This document shows, piece by piece, positions 55,837 to 64,000 of a stretch of DNA of 64,000 nucleotides (positions within the stretch are counted from its first letter, which is position 1; each line of letters starts with the position of its first letter). Where the stretch lies: contig NZ_CP098023.1 of the NCBI RefSeq assembly GCF_030440425.1, forward strand, positions 3,992,001 through 4,056,000. The letters run 5' to 3'. The notes below the pieces were generated by a model. It was not told the DNA's origin. It saw nothing but the letters and a program-made list of their open reading frames with translations, and searched no databases. The translations under genes were made by a program, and so were the position numbers. This DNA is from Microbulbifer sp. MI-G (lineage in GTDB: Bacteria; Pseudomonadota; Gammaproteobacteria; Pseudomonadales; Cellvibrionaceae).

Positions 55837-56664
55837 CTATTTTTCCACTGCCGGGAGCGCACACTGATCCATCGACATGGCCGGCTGGGCGCAGGTTGCC
55901 GGTCCCACCACCTCGGCCGGCACACCGGCCACCAGAGTCTTCTCCGGTACCTGCTTGAGTACCACACTACCGGAGGCCACCTGGGCGCAAACCCCCACTT
56001 CGATATTACCGAGCACCTTGCTGCCGGCGCCAATCAGGACCCCGCAGCGGATTTTCGGGTGGCGGTCACCGGTCTCCTTACCGGTACCCCCCAGGGTCAC
56101 TGACTGCATGATGGAGACATTGTCCTCCACCACCGCGGTTTCTCCGATAACAATGCCGGTGGCGTGATCCAGCAGTATGCCCTCGCCCAACTGTGCGGCC
56201 GGGTGAATATCGACACCGAAAACCACGGACACCCGGTGCTGCAGGAACATCGCCAGCGAGCGGCGTTGTTGTTGCCACAACCAGTGGGCTACCCGATACA
56301 CCTGCAGGGCGTGAAATCCCTTAAAATACAGTAACGGCTCGCAGGGAGAGTGGCACGCGGAATCGCGCAGATAGGTGGCTTCCAGGTCTGCGCGCGCAGC
56401 CGTGCCGATACCGGGATCTGCGGCCAGGGCCTCATCGATCACCTCGCGGACCAACAGCGCCGGCGCCACGGTATTATCCAGCTTGTTGGCCAGATGAAAG
56501 CTGAGTGCAGCCTCCAGGGTAGTGTGATTTAAAATGGTGGCGTGCAGGAAGCTGGCCAGAATCGGTTCCCGTTCGACCTGCTGTGCCACCTCGGTGCGAA
56601 TTCTCTCCCACATCAGATCCATGTCAGTCCCGGTGCCAATAGCGTCCATAGTGGATTTTTCCAT
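55837..56664 (-). CDS. cysE: Serine O-acetyltransferase
   Basis: Makes O-acetylserine, the direct precursor of cysteine. 275 residues: the N-terminal helical SATase domain (MWERIRTEVAQQVEREPILA), then left-handed beta-helix hexapeptide repeats (IHPAAQLGEGILLDHATGIV, then NVSIMQSVTLGGTG and IRCGVLIGAGSKVLGN). The catalytic His/Asp pair lies in DIHPAAQ and LDHATG. One base separates its ATG from the srkA stop, so they form an operon. Confidence 0.95.
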   Translation of the reverse strand: MEKSTMDAIGTGTDMDLMWERIRTEVAQQVEREPILASFLHATILNHTTLEAALSFHLANKLDNTVAPALLVREVIDEALAADPGIGTAARADLEATYLRDSACHSPCEPLLYFKGFHALQVYRVAHWLWQQQRRSLAMFLQHRVSVVFGVDIHPAAQLGEGILLDHATGIVIGETAVVEDNVSIMQSVTLGGTGKETGDRHPKIRCGVLIGAGSKVLGNIEVGVCAQVASGSVVLKQVPEKTLVAGVPAEVVGPATCAQPAMSMDQCALPAVEK

Positions 56665-56665
56665 A

Positions 56666-57652
56666 TTATACCGTGCCCAGTGTCAGTGGCGGCTCCAGCA
56701 GTGCCGACTGCTGCTCCCGTAGCGCCAGAATATGTTCCGCCCAGTAGCGGGGGGTATTAAACCAGGGGAAGGCCCGGGGAAACGCCGGGTCCCGCCAGCG
56801 CCGTGCGAGCCAGGCGGCGTGGTGCATCTGGCGCAGGCAGCGCAGCGGCTCCACCAGTTGTAATTGCTTGGGATCAAAAGGGTAAAAGGTTTCATAGCCT
56901 TCCAGCACCGCATCCAGGTAGGCGGTCTGCTCCGCGCGATTACCCGAGATCAGCATCCAGATATCCTGGATGGCCGGGCCCATCAGGCAATCATCCAGAT
57001 CCACAAACCAGGGGGTGTCATCGCGCCACAGGAAGTTGCCGCTGTGGCAGTCACCGTGCAGGCGCAACAGGTCCCAGTCGCGCTCAAACAACGGCGCCAC
57101 CTGCTCAATGATATGACCGGTCACAGTGGCGTAGGCCTCGCGGTTTTCCGGCGGTAAAAAATCACCATCCAGAATAAATTCACGGCTGTCAATGGCGAAA
57201 TGTTGCAGGGTCAGGGCCGGGCGATGGGTAAATGGCTTCGCAGCAGCAATGGCATGGATGCGCCCGAGCATGGTCCCCACCTGCACCAGGTGATCGAAGT
57301 TGTCCAGCTCCAACTGGCGCCCCCCGCGGCGGGGGAACAGGGCGAAGCGGAATCCGGCGGACTCCAGCAGGGTGCGCCCTTCAAATTGTAGCGGCGCCAC
57401 TACAGGAATCTCCGCTGCCGCCAGCTCCAGGGTGAACTGGTGCTCCTCCAGTATCTGTGCATCGCTCCAGCGACCGGGGCGGTAGAACTTGGCAATGCGT
57501 GGTTCATCCCCCTCAATACCCACCGAGTAAACGCGGTTCTCATAGCTGTTGAGAGGGAATATACGCGCATCGGAAATCAACCCGCTGCTCTCCACACAGT
57601 CTATAACCACATCCGGTGTCAGGGCTTCGTAGGGATGGGGGTTCTGGGGCAT
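56666..57652 (-). CDS. srkA: Stress response kinase A (YihE/RdoA)
   Basis: Aminoglycoside-phosphotransferase-fold Ser/Thr kinase that protects against envelope stress and cell death. 328 residues, the usual length. Seen: N-terminal SGLISDARIFPLNSYENRVY, the catalytic loop LRLHGDCHSGNFLW, and the metal motif FVDLDDCLMGP. It is first in an operon with cysE. Confidence 0.95.
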   Translation of the reverse strand: MPQNPHPYEALTPDVVIDCVESSGLISDARIFPLNSYENRVYSVGIEGDEPRIAKFYRPGRWSDAQILEEHQFTLELAAAEIPVVAPLQFEGRTLLESAGFRFALFPRRGGRQLELDNFDHLVQVGTMLGRIHAIAAAKPFTHRPALTLQHFAIDSREFILDGDFLPPENREAYATVTGHIIEQVAPLFERDWDLLRLHGDCHSGNFLWRDDTPWFVDLDDCLMGPAIQDIWMLISGNRAEQTAYLDAVLEGYETFYPFDPKQLQLVEPLRCLRQMHHAAWLARRWRDPAFPRAFPWFNTPRYWAEHILALREQQSALLEPPLTLGTV

Positions 57653-57815
57653 AGCGGGTACCAGCTGGATTACAGTTGACTATGCTAACGCGGTCGCGGG
57701 GGCGGGGACAAACACTGATTGAGCGGTCACCGGTTGATGCGGCAGCCTCCGTTGAATTCCCCCGGGGAGATTCTTTTGTCGCCTTCGCAGACTACCCAGG
57801 TCGGCGTGTAATGGA

Positions 57816-58289
57816 TCAACCCTCTGCTGCCATGCGCCGCTGTTGCAGTAACTGCACCACCCGCTCGCGCCCAAACACCCGGGCAAAATCCTCTGCGCTT
57901 TGGCCGGCCTTGTTGGTTCGTGCGGTATCGCAGTCCTGTTTAAGCAGGGTGCGAGCAATCGAGAACTCCCCGCGAAAGATTGCGGCCATCAGGGCAGTGT
58001 TGCCTCGGCGGTCCTCCACGCAGGCGTCTGCACCCCGTTCCAGAAGGTAATCCACCGCCGGCTCATTGCCGTTATAGGTGGCGATCATCAATGCCGTGTA
58101 GCCTTTGGGGTTTTTAAGATCCAGAGGGAAGCCCGCCTGGGAAAATTCACGCAGTACCTCTGTATCGCCGATTCGGGCCGCGGCAAAGTAGTAGCGGGAA
58201 AGCTCGGCAAAGCCAGCATCTTTATCAGCCGGTTCCTGGGCAAAAGCCCCCACAGTGACAAAGAGTGCGGTGAGAAAAACATACCTCAT
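57816..58289 (-). CDS. ankB: Periplasmic ankyrin-repeat protein, catalase partner
   Basis: 157 residues. A Sec signal peptide (MRYVFLTALFVTVGAFA) is followed by three to four ankyrin repeats (NPKGYTALMIATYNGNEPAV, then DRRGNTALMAAIFRGEFSIA). It lies 52 bases after the periplasmic catalase gene on the same strand. In Pseudomonas aeruginosa, AnkB is needed for full KatB activity and is coded the same way, so the same help for the catalase is likely. Confidence 0.9.
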   Translation of the reverse strand: MRYVFLTALFVTVGAFAQEPADKDAGFAELSRYYFAAARIGDTEVLREFSQAGFPLDLKNPKGYTALMIATYNGNEPAVDYLLERGADACVEDRRGNTALMAAIFRGEFSIARTLLKQDCDTARTNKAGQSAEDFARVFGRERVVQLLQQRRMAAEG

Positions 58290-58341
58290 GGTTCCACCTC
58301 TGGAAAATCCCGGGCGGCAGTTGCCGCCCCTTGACAGAAGC

Positions 58342-59841
58342 CTACCGGGCCAGTTTCTTGACCCGGTTCAAGTCCCCGCCTACAGCCTTGGTCAGACGCT
58401 CGCCGTAGTCCTTATCGGCCCGGTAGAAATAACTCAGCATAATGTGCCTGGTATTGTCATCGCGCACTTTGCCGAGATCACCCGCGAGGTTTTCAATCAG
58501 GCTTTGGCGCTCCTCTGGGCTTAGGCCGCGATAAAAAACCCCGGCCTGGGCAAAGGGGAGCTTTTTCTCGATCGCTCTTTGCTGTGTGCTCCCGGTCAAT
58601 GGCTTGCTGCTGTAAAGGCCCTTGGGATCTTCATTACGCGGGTCAATACGGCTCGGCTGATAATTCACATCCGAAGTTTGCTGACCGTAATTACCTGCAC
58701 CATCCTGGTTCCAATTCTGTACTGCAACACGGGGGCGGTTAATCGGTAGCTGTTGATGATTTGCCCCGAGTCGATACATCTGCGTGTCAGAATAGGAGAA
58801 GATACGTCCCTGCAACAAGCGATCTTCCGAAGGCTCGATACCCGGCACTATATTCGCCGGCGCAAAAGCGGATTGCTCTGTTTCCTGAAAGAAATTTGTC
58901 GGCATCCGGTTCAGGGTCATGGTGCCAATTTGAGTTTCTGGCACATCCAACCACATCTTGGTGGCATCCAGCGGGTTGTAATCAAAGCCATTCAGCTGCG
59001 ACGGTTTCAGAACTTTGATATACAGGTCCCACTTGGGGTAGTCCCCTTTTTCAATCGCCGCATACATATCTCGAGTTGCGTGACTGAAATCTTTCGCCTG
59101 GATTTCCGCTGCTTCCTCAGCAGTCAGGTTGTTGATACCCTGACGGGATTTCCAATGGAATTTTACATAATTTACATCGCCATTCTCATTGATAAGCTTG
59201 TAAGCGTGCACGCCCCAGCCGTCCATCTGACGCAGATTCGCCGGCGTTCCATAATCAGAATATACCCAGCTCAGCATATGGGTGGCTTCTGGTACATGGC
59301 TGAAAAAATCAAAAAACCGATTGGGGTCCTGCTGGTTGGTTACCGGTGAAGGCTTCAGCGAGTGCACCATATCCGGGAATTTAATTGCGTCGCGTATAAA
59401 AAATACTGGCAGATTATTACCAACCAGATCCCAGTTTCCTTCTTCGGTATAAAATTTGGTGGCAAAGCCGCGCGGGTCACGCAGGGTTTCCGGGGACCCT
59501 TTGGAGTGGATAACCGTGGAAAAGCGTACAAACACCGGCGTCTTGCTACCGGGCTCAAATACTGCTGCGCGAGTCAGGTTACTGATATCCGCCGTGGGTA
59601 CAAACTCTCCATGGACCCCGGTTCCGCGCGCATGCACAACCCGCTCGGGAATTCGTTCACGGGAAAAACGCTGCAATTTTTGTAGAAGCTGCACATCCTG
59701 TAGCATGTTGCCGCCATTTTCTCCCGCTGTCTGCGCGTTCTGGTTATCGCCTACAGGCGCGCCATTATCACGGGTGAGTGTTTCAGCATTGGCACTGCCT
59801 ATCAGACCGATAGTAAAAGCAAATAAAGGAAGATATTTCAT
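58342..59841 (-). CDS. katB: Periplasmic monofunctional haem catalase
   Basis: Breaks down hydrogen peroxide. 499 residues with a Sec signal peptide (LFAFTIGLIGSANA), so it works in the periplasm. The catalytic His lies in VVHARGTGVHGEF (near residue 71), Asn in LVGNNLPVFFIRDA, and the haem Tyr in GRIFSYSDTQMYRLG. It is followed by ankB. The upstream region holds TTGACG near 59926 as a possible -35; an OxyR site could not be assigned. Confidence 0.96.
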   Translation of the reverse strand: MKYLPLFAFTIGLIGSANAETLTRDNGAPVGDNQNAQTAGENGGNMLQDVQLLQKLQRFSRERIPERVVHARGTGVHGEFVPTADISNLTRAAVFEPGSKTPVFVRFSTVIHSKGSPETLRDPRGFATKFYTEEGNWDLVGNNLPVFFIRDAIKFPDMVHSLKPSPVTNQQDPNRFFDFFSHVPEATHMLSWVYSDYGTPANLRQMDGWGVHAYKLINENGDVNYVKFHWKSRQGINNLTAEEAAEIQAKDFSHATRDMYAAIEKGDYPKWDLYIKVLKPSQLNGFDYNPLDATKMWLDVPETQIGTMTLNRMPTNFFQETEQSAFAPANIVPGIEPSEDRLLQGRIFSYSDTQMYRLGANHQQLPINRPRVAVQNWNQDGAGNYGQQTSDVNYQPSRIDPRNEDPKGLYSSKPLTGSTQQRAIEKKLPFAQAGVFYRGLSPEERQSLIENLAGDLGKVRDDNTRHIMLSYFYRADKDYGERLTKAVGGDLNRVKKLAR

Positions 59842-59977
59842 TGGTTTGTTTACCCCGCCAGTAGTCTCTGTTACGAAAACAAACAGTAATGGGGTATACC
59901 GTCAACGGGAAATTAGACCTTGTTATCGGCCTTATAGCGCAGGCCAATTGTCGCGTAGAATCAAGAGGCCACTGTTC

Positions 59978-60385
59978 TCAAGAATTATCGCTGAGCTGTT
60001 GATTTTTAAAGCTGCGGCTGGGCATCAGATACCAGAGAACTCCCGCCATCAAATAAAAACTCGGGATACTCCCGATCAGATGGGCGCGCTCAGTCGGGTC
60101 GGCCAGCACCTGCAACAGCATAATGGTGGCGTGCACCAGGCTGGACCAGATCGTGAACCAGATCAGGCTCGCATGGGCAATGGGATTTTTTGCAGCGCGA
60201 ATCAGGAATATGCCCAGCGTTGCGTAGGTTCCCATTAGAATCTGTTCATATTCAGGTTGTGGTGGCATCCAACGCCAACCCGAGGGTGATATCCATGTCA
60301 TCATGGGGTAGACGGCGAAGATAAAAATCAGACCAATTACCACCAGAGCAATGGGAAGGTATTTGGCGCGTGCCATGTCATTCAT
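59978..60385 (-). CDS. Small four-span membrane protein (DUF6632-like)
   Basis: 135 residues from ATG at 60385, with GGAG seven bases upstream. Four spans: LPIALVVIGLIFIFAVYPM, MGTYATLGIFLIR, ASLIWFTIWSSLVHATIML and FYLMAGVLWYLM. The pattern resembles small DUF6632-type proteins; function unknown. The open frame reaching 60592 adds non-conserved sequence. Same strand as katB, 136 bases upstream of it. Confidence 0.8.
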   Translation of the reverse strand: MNDMARAKYLPIALVVIGLIFIFAVYPMMTWISPSGWRWMPPQPEYEQILMGTYATLGIFLIRAAKNPIAHASLIWFTIWSSLVHATIMLLQVLADPTERAHLIGSIPSFYLMAGVLWYLMPSRSFKNQQLSDNS

Positions 60386-61083
60386 CTTTTTCTCCGCTGT
60401 CAAACCAGTGGCACTGACTGTCAGGCTCTTCCTGTGGCCCATCGGACAGGGTACAGGCCCGTTTGGTGTTGCTGCTGTCTGGCTTGGAAAGTGGTGGCGC
60501 AAGGTATTCGTGACGCCTATAGACACCTGCCACGCCGCCGCCCGGGCCAGCAGCCCGCGCAGCAGACAGGTCATGTCGGCACAGCAACGCACGGTGATTG
60601 ACGAAAAAAGCAGTCAATGTCTGTGTACTGGCTGTTGGTGATACCCTGTTTCACTCCGCCGCACCGCACTGTAGCTGCAAATCGGCAGTGCCAGCCAGTA
60701 GTACACAATCTTCCTGCAGAGGAGCGGAGCCCCACTGTATTCTGCAAGATAGTACAGGGGATGGTATCCCGCTGCTCCCAGGCAGCAGAGAAACCCAATT
60801 TCCATCCAGCCAATGAGGTGTCTAATTAATGAATTTAACGCCAACTGAATACTGCCAATGCAGTTCAAGCTGCATCGCGGCATACAGACACAGAATCGGC
60901 GGATAGCAACAGCGACTGCACGCAAAACCCCAGCCGGCGGCCTTTTTTATCCTGCCGAGTGTTCTGTAAAGAGAAGCGGGACTGGGTATTATCGATCTGA
61001 TGCGCGCATCAAACCTGGCAGGTCAAATCCTGGATGCGCACAAATATGCAAAGTCCCTGTGGTGGACAGGTTTTCCCGATCCT
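60386..61083. other. Intergenic stretch without a supported gene
   Basis: About 700 bases with several overlapping open frames on both strands. None has a family, signal peptide or good ribosome site. Confidence 0.4.
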
Positions 61084-61500
61084 TCAGGGAGCGATATACC
61101 AGTGATGCAGACCATAGGTAGCAACACTCAGGCCGAAAAGCAGCTGACCGACCAGGAGGATGCGAAAAGCAAAAGTGTAGCGGGCCACATCTCCCCTGCG
61201 CACTGCATCGTTGGAAAAAATCCTGGCCTCTTCGGGATATTCCTGCTCCAGTCTTTTTAATGCAGGCACGGCAAGCTTGAGCAGCTGTCTGCTGCGTATA
61301 TCCATCAACCAGAATACTGTCACCACAATAATAACCAGCCCTCCCAACAGGGCCAGAATCAAAGGGTGAAAATTTTTTTCCACTGCGGTAAAAATTCCAC
61401 CCTCTACAAACATGGTCAAGACAACAAAAAAGTTGAACACCTTCAAGCGCTGGTTTGCCGCGAAACGGTAGTGTTCACAAAGGTACTGTCCCTGGTCCAA
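61084..61500 (-). CDS. Small membrane protein, possibly RipA-like
   Basis: 138 residues: cytoplasmic N-terminus (DQGQYLCEHYRFAANQRLKV), two spans close together (FNFFVVLTMFVEGGIFTAV and ILALLGGLVIIVVTVFWLMD), a cytoplasmic helical part, and a third span (ILLVGQLLFGLSVATYGLHH). The layout recalls the RipA octameric membrane protein family; not certain. The start is TTG at 61500, with AAGGA about nine bases upstream. Downstream of acs on the same strand. Confidence 0.7.
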   Translation of the reverse strand: MDQGQYLCEHYRFAANQRLKVFNFFVVLTMFVEGGIFTAVEKNFHPLILALLGGLVIIVVTVFWLMDIRSRQLLKLAVPALKRLEQEYPEEARIFSNDAVRRGDVARYTFAFRILLVGQLLFGLSVATYGLHHWYIAP

Positions 61501-61673
61501 GCTGTTTCTTCCTTATTGCGAAGCACTTATCCGGATTGCGCCGGGCTTGCTTCTGGGGTGTGCAATTCTCCAGCGCATTTTTCCCATGCGTGAATAACAG
61601 ATTTTCGCACCCTGTGACCGGCGCGAAGACCGGGCGGAGCCGGCCTTTTCTGCAGGCCGTGTGACAGGCAGGG

Positions 61674-63611
61674 TCAGCGATTTTCTCGATGCGCGATCAA
61701 TTCGTCAACGACCGAGGGATCCGCAAGTGTGGAAGTATCCCCCAGGCTATCCAGCGCATTGCAGGCAATCTTGCGCAAAATACGCCGCATAATCTTGCCC
61801 GAGCGTGTCTTGGGCAGGCCCGGCGCCCATTGGATAATGTCGGGCTTGGCGATAGGGCCTATCTCCGTTGCGCACAGGTCAATCAGTGCCCGTCGCAGGG
61901 CTTCACTGGGGGCGTGTCCCGATTTCAAGGTGACAAACGCATAGATACCCTGCCCTTTTACAGGGTGAGGATAACCCACCACCGCCGCTTCGGCAGTATC
62001 CTCGTGCAGCACCAGTGCGCTTTCCACTTCCGCCGTGCCGAGCCTGTGGCCGGAAACATTCAGCACATCATCGATACGCCCGGTAATCCAGTAGTAACCA
62101 TCCCCGTCTCGGCGCGCTCCGTCACCGGTAAAATAATAACCGGGATAGGTGGAAAAATAGGTATCAATCATACGCTGGCGATCACCGTAAATACCGCGAA
62201 TCATCGAAGGCCAGCTGCGTTTGATCACCAGTGAGCCCTCGCCCTGTCCCTCGATCTCTTTGCCATCACCATCCAGCAGGGCGGGCTGGACACCGAAAAA
62301 GGGCCTGGCAGCGGAACCGGGCTTGAGCGCCATGGCGCCTGGCAGCGGAGAAATCATATGGGCACCGGTTTCCGTTTGCCACCAGGTATCCACAATTGGA
62401 CAGCGCGCGTCACCGACCACCGTGTAATACCACTCCCAGGCCTCCGGATTGATGGGCTCACCCACGGTACCCAGCAGCCGGAGAGAACTGCGGTCTGTCT
62501 TCGTGACAAAGTCGTCACCAGCGCCCATCAGGGCACGAATGGCCGTAGGCGCCGTATAAAATGCATTGACCTTGTGCTTATCCACAACCTGCCAGAACCG
62601 CGAAGCATCCGGGTAAGTGGGCACGCCCTCAAACATCAGGGTGGAGGCACCAGCACAGAGCGGTCCGTAGACGATGTAGCTATGGCCGGTAATCCAACCG
62701 ACATCGGCCGTACACCAGAAAACCTCCCCCTCTTTGTAATCGAACACATATTTGAAGGTCATGGTAGCCATCAGCAGATATCCGGCTGTCGTGTGCATCA
62801 CGCCCTTGGGTTTGCCGGTGGAACCTGAGGTATAGAGGATAAACAGCGGGTCTTCGGCATGCACAATTTCCGGCGCGCACTCGCTGTCCATTCCGGCAAC
62901 GGACTCCGCATACCAGATATCGCGCTTGCTGTCCCAGTCCACCGGGACACCGGTGCGTTTCACAACGATCACCCTGCGCACCTCGGGGCAATCGGTCAGG
63001 GCGCGATCCACATTGGCCTTGAGGGGAATGTGTTTCCCCCCCCGGACCCCTTCATCCGCCGTTATCACCAGACGGCAATCGGCATCCAGAATACGGTCTT
63101 TCAGAGAAGCCGGCGAGAAACCGCCAAACACCACAGAGTGCACCGCACCGATACGGGCACAGGCGAGCATCGCATAGGCGGCCTCCGGGATCATCGGCAT
63201 ATAGATACAGACGCGGTCACCCTTCTTAACCCCCTGCGCCTTCAGCAGGTTGGCCAGCCGGCACACCTTTTCGTACAGGGTGCGATAGCTGATCGCCTGG
63301 TTATCCGCCGGATCGTCCCCCTCCCACAGGATTGCTGTCTGGTCCGCGCGGTTGGCCAGGTGTCGGTCAATGCAATTGACAGTGACGTTCAGGGCTCCAT
63401 CCGCAAACCAGGCGGTATCGCCGCGTGACAAATCCTCATGGAATACCCGGGTAAAGGGCTGGTCCCAATGCAGGAAATCCTTGGCCTGCTGGGCCCAGAA
63501 AGCCTCCGGATTCTCCACCGACTGACGGTACATCCTCTCATAGTCATCGGCACCAATCAGCGCATTTTCAATAAATGCTGCGGGTATGGGACGGGTGTGG
63601 ACTTCTGACAT
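61674..63611 (-). CDS. acs: Acetyl-CoA synthetase
   Basis: Activates acetate to acetyl-CoA via acetyl-AMP. 645 residues. The AMP-binding P-loop is [11 protein letters not shown] (near 264-274), then [15 protein letters not shown] and WWQTETG; the hinge region is [20 protein letters not shown]. The C-terminal [15 protein letters not shown] contains the catalytic Lys that is silenced by acetylation in the family. A ribosome site (GGAGAA) precedes the ATG. Monocistronic or leading to the gene at 61500. Confidence 0.97.
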   Translation of the reverse strand: MSEVHTRPIPAAFIENALIGADDYERMYRQSVENPEAFWAQQAKDFLHWDQPFTRVFHEDLSRGDTAWFADGALNVTVNCIDRHLANRADQTAILWEGDDPADNQAISYRTLYEKVCRLANLLKAQGVKKGDRVCIYMPMIPEAAYAMLACARIGAVHSVVFGGFSPASLKDRILDADCRLVITADEGVRGGKHIPLKANVDRALTDCPEVRRVIVVKRTGVPVDWDSKRDIWYAESVAGMDSECAPEIVHAEDPLFILYTSGSTGKPKGVMHTTAGYLLMATMTFKYVFDYKEGEVFWCTADVGWITGHSYIVYGPLCAGASTLMFEGVPTYPDASRFWQVVDKHKVNAFYTAPTAIRALMGAGDDFVTKTDRSSLRLLGTVGEPINPEAWEWYYTVVGDARCPIVDTWWQTETGAHMISPLPGAMALKPGSAARPFFGVQPALLDGDGKEIEGQGEGSLVIKRSWPSMIRGIYGDRQRMIDTYFSTYPGYYFTGDGARRDGDGYYWITGRIDDVLNVSGHRLGTAEVESALVLHEDTAEAAVVGYPHPVKGQGIYAFVTLKSGHAPSEALRRALIDLCATEIGPIAKPDIIQWAPGLPKTRSGKIMRRILRKIACNALDSLGDTSTLADPSVVDELIAHRENR

Positions 63612-64000
63612 TATCTTCTCCTTTATTATGGGCGCGGCGCTTGTTGTGTCGGTGAGCCTGAATTTTACAGAACCTTTTTCATCTCTCTTGATAGTATTAC
63701 AGCCCTAAAGTCATCACCTTTACATGACCCGAAACCTATGGGCACAGTATCCATTATATGGCGAGTGTAAGTCCTGGCAGGCTGTCCGGCAAGCGATGCC
63801 AGGTCTTTAGCACGCCTGGAGTAATTATGCTTGAAGTATTCCAATCACCGCGATTTAGAATCAATAAATGTTGAATAAACCCGACTGTAGCTTATTGGGA
63901 AATTCTGGTTTTTGTGCAGTAAATGCCAGGACGGAAAAAACCGGGCATAGTCAGCAGCTCACCCACCGCCGACGCCTTTTATTGTTCCCCAACCAGTGCA
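63612..64000. other. Upstream region of acs to window end
   Basis: About 390 bases, AT-rich around 63660-63720 and 63830-63900. It should hold the acs promoter; no clear hexamer pair, CRP site or partial gene could be assigned. Confidence 0.4.

Overview
The window looks like a chromosomal segment of a marine gammaproteobacterium. The core genes (typA, dtd, tag, ppc, efp-epmA, cysE, acs, srkA) and the abundance of TonB, Tat and secreted peptidase functions would suit the Cellvibrionales, for example a Microbulbifer-like organism; the genus is an inference from protein style, not a measurement. Most of the DNA is GC-rich. Roughly 6.8-12.1 kb is visibly AT-richer and carries an IS element.

Layout. 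0-6.8 kb: housekeeping and metabolic genes (TypA, D-aminoacyl-tRNA deacylase, a secreted prolyl oligopeptidase, an NAD-dependent epimerase, 3-methyladenine glycosylase). 7.1-11.0 kb: an AT-rich M16 metallopeptidase lipoprotein and an intact IS5-family (IS427-like) element. 11.6-15.6 kb, minus strand: a compact microcin-type export operon consisting of an HlyD-like adaptor, a peptidase-containing ABC transporter, a 40-residue double-glycine peptide gene that gene callers easily miss, and a small membrane protein that is a candidate immunity protein. 16.2-19.2 kb: a small secreted cysteine protein, a decayed flotillin-like remnant and a nicotinamide phosphoribosyltransferase.

19.4-32.0 kb, plus strand: a long array of TldD, TldE and TldD (both TldD copies with Tat signals), a DUF4159 protein, a MoxR ATPase, a DUF58 protein, a BatA-like protein, a DUF4175-like protein and a further membrane protein. 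It looks like a dedicated envelope chaperone/protease machine. 32.0-36.6 kb: lipocalin, ferredoxin-NADP reductase with a divergent LysR regulator (fpr/finR arrangement), a PadR regulator and an Asp/Glu racemase-like protein. 36.7-37.7 kb: a truncated S41 peptidase and decayed sequence.

37.7-45.2 kb, minus strand: an iron or haem acquisition locus. An ECF sigma factor (FecI type) and FecR lie downstream of a near-consensus Fur box, followed by a TonB-dependent receptor with a signalling (STN) domain, a secreted haemophilin-like beta-barrel protein and a Slam-type outer-membrane translocon. The gene set suggests a Slam-exported haemophore system under cell-surface signalling. 45.2-48.2 kb is gene-poor, with a small regulator whose operator overlaps its start codon.

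48.2-64 kb: a degenerate phosphorelay scaffold protein, ppc, efp-epmA, a GNAT acetyltransferase, srkA-cysE, periplasmic catalase with its ankyrin partner, small membrane proteins, and acs. No tRNA, rRNA or CRISPR array was seen.

The three stretches most worth follow-up are the double-glycine microcin operon, the Tat-TldD/TldE-MoxR array and the haemophore-Slam-FecIR locus.
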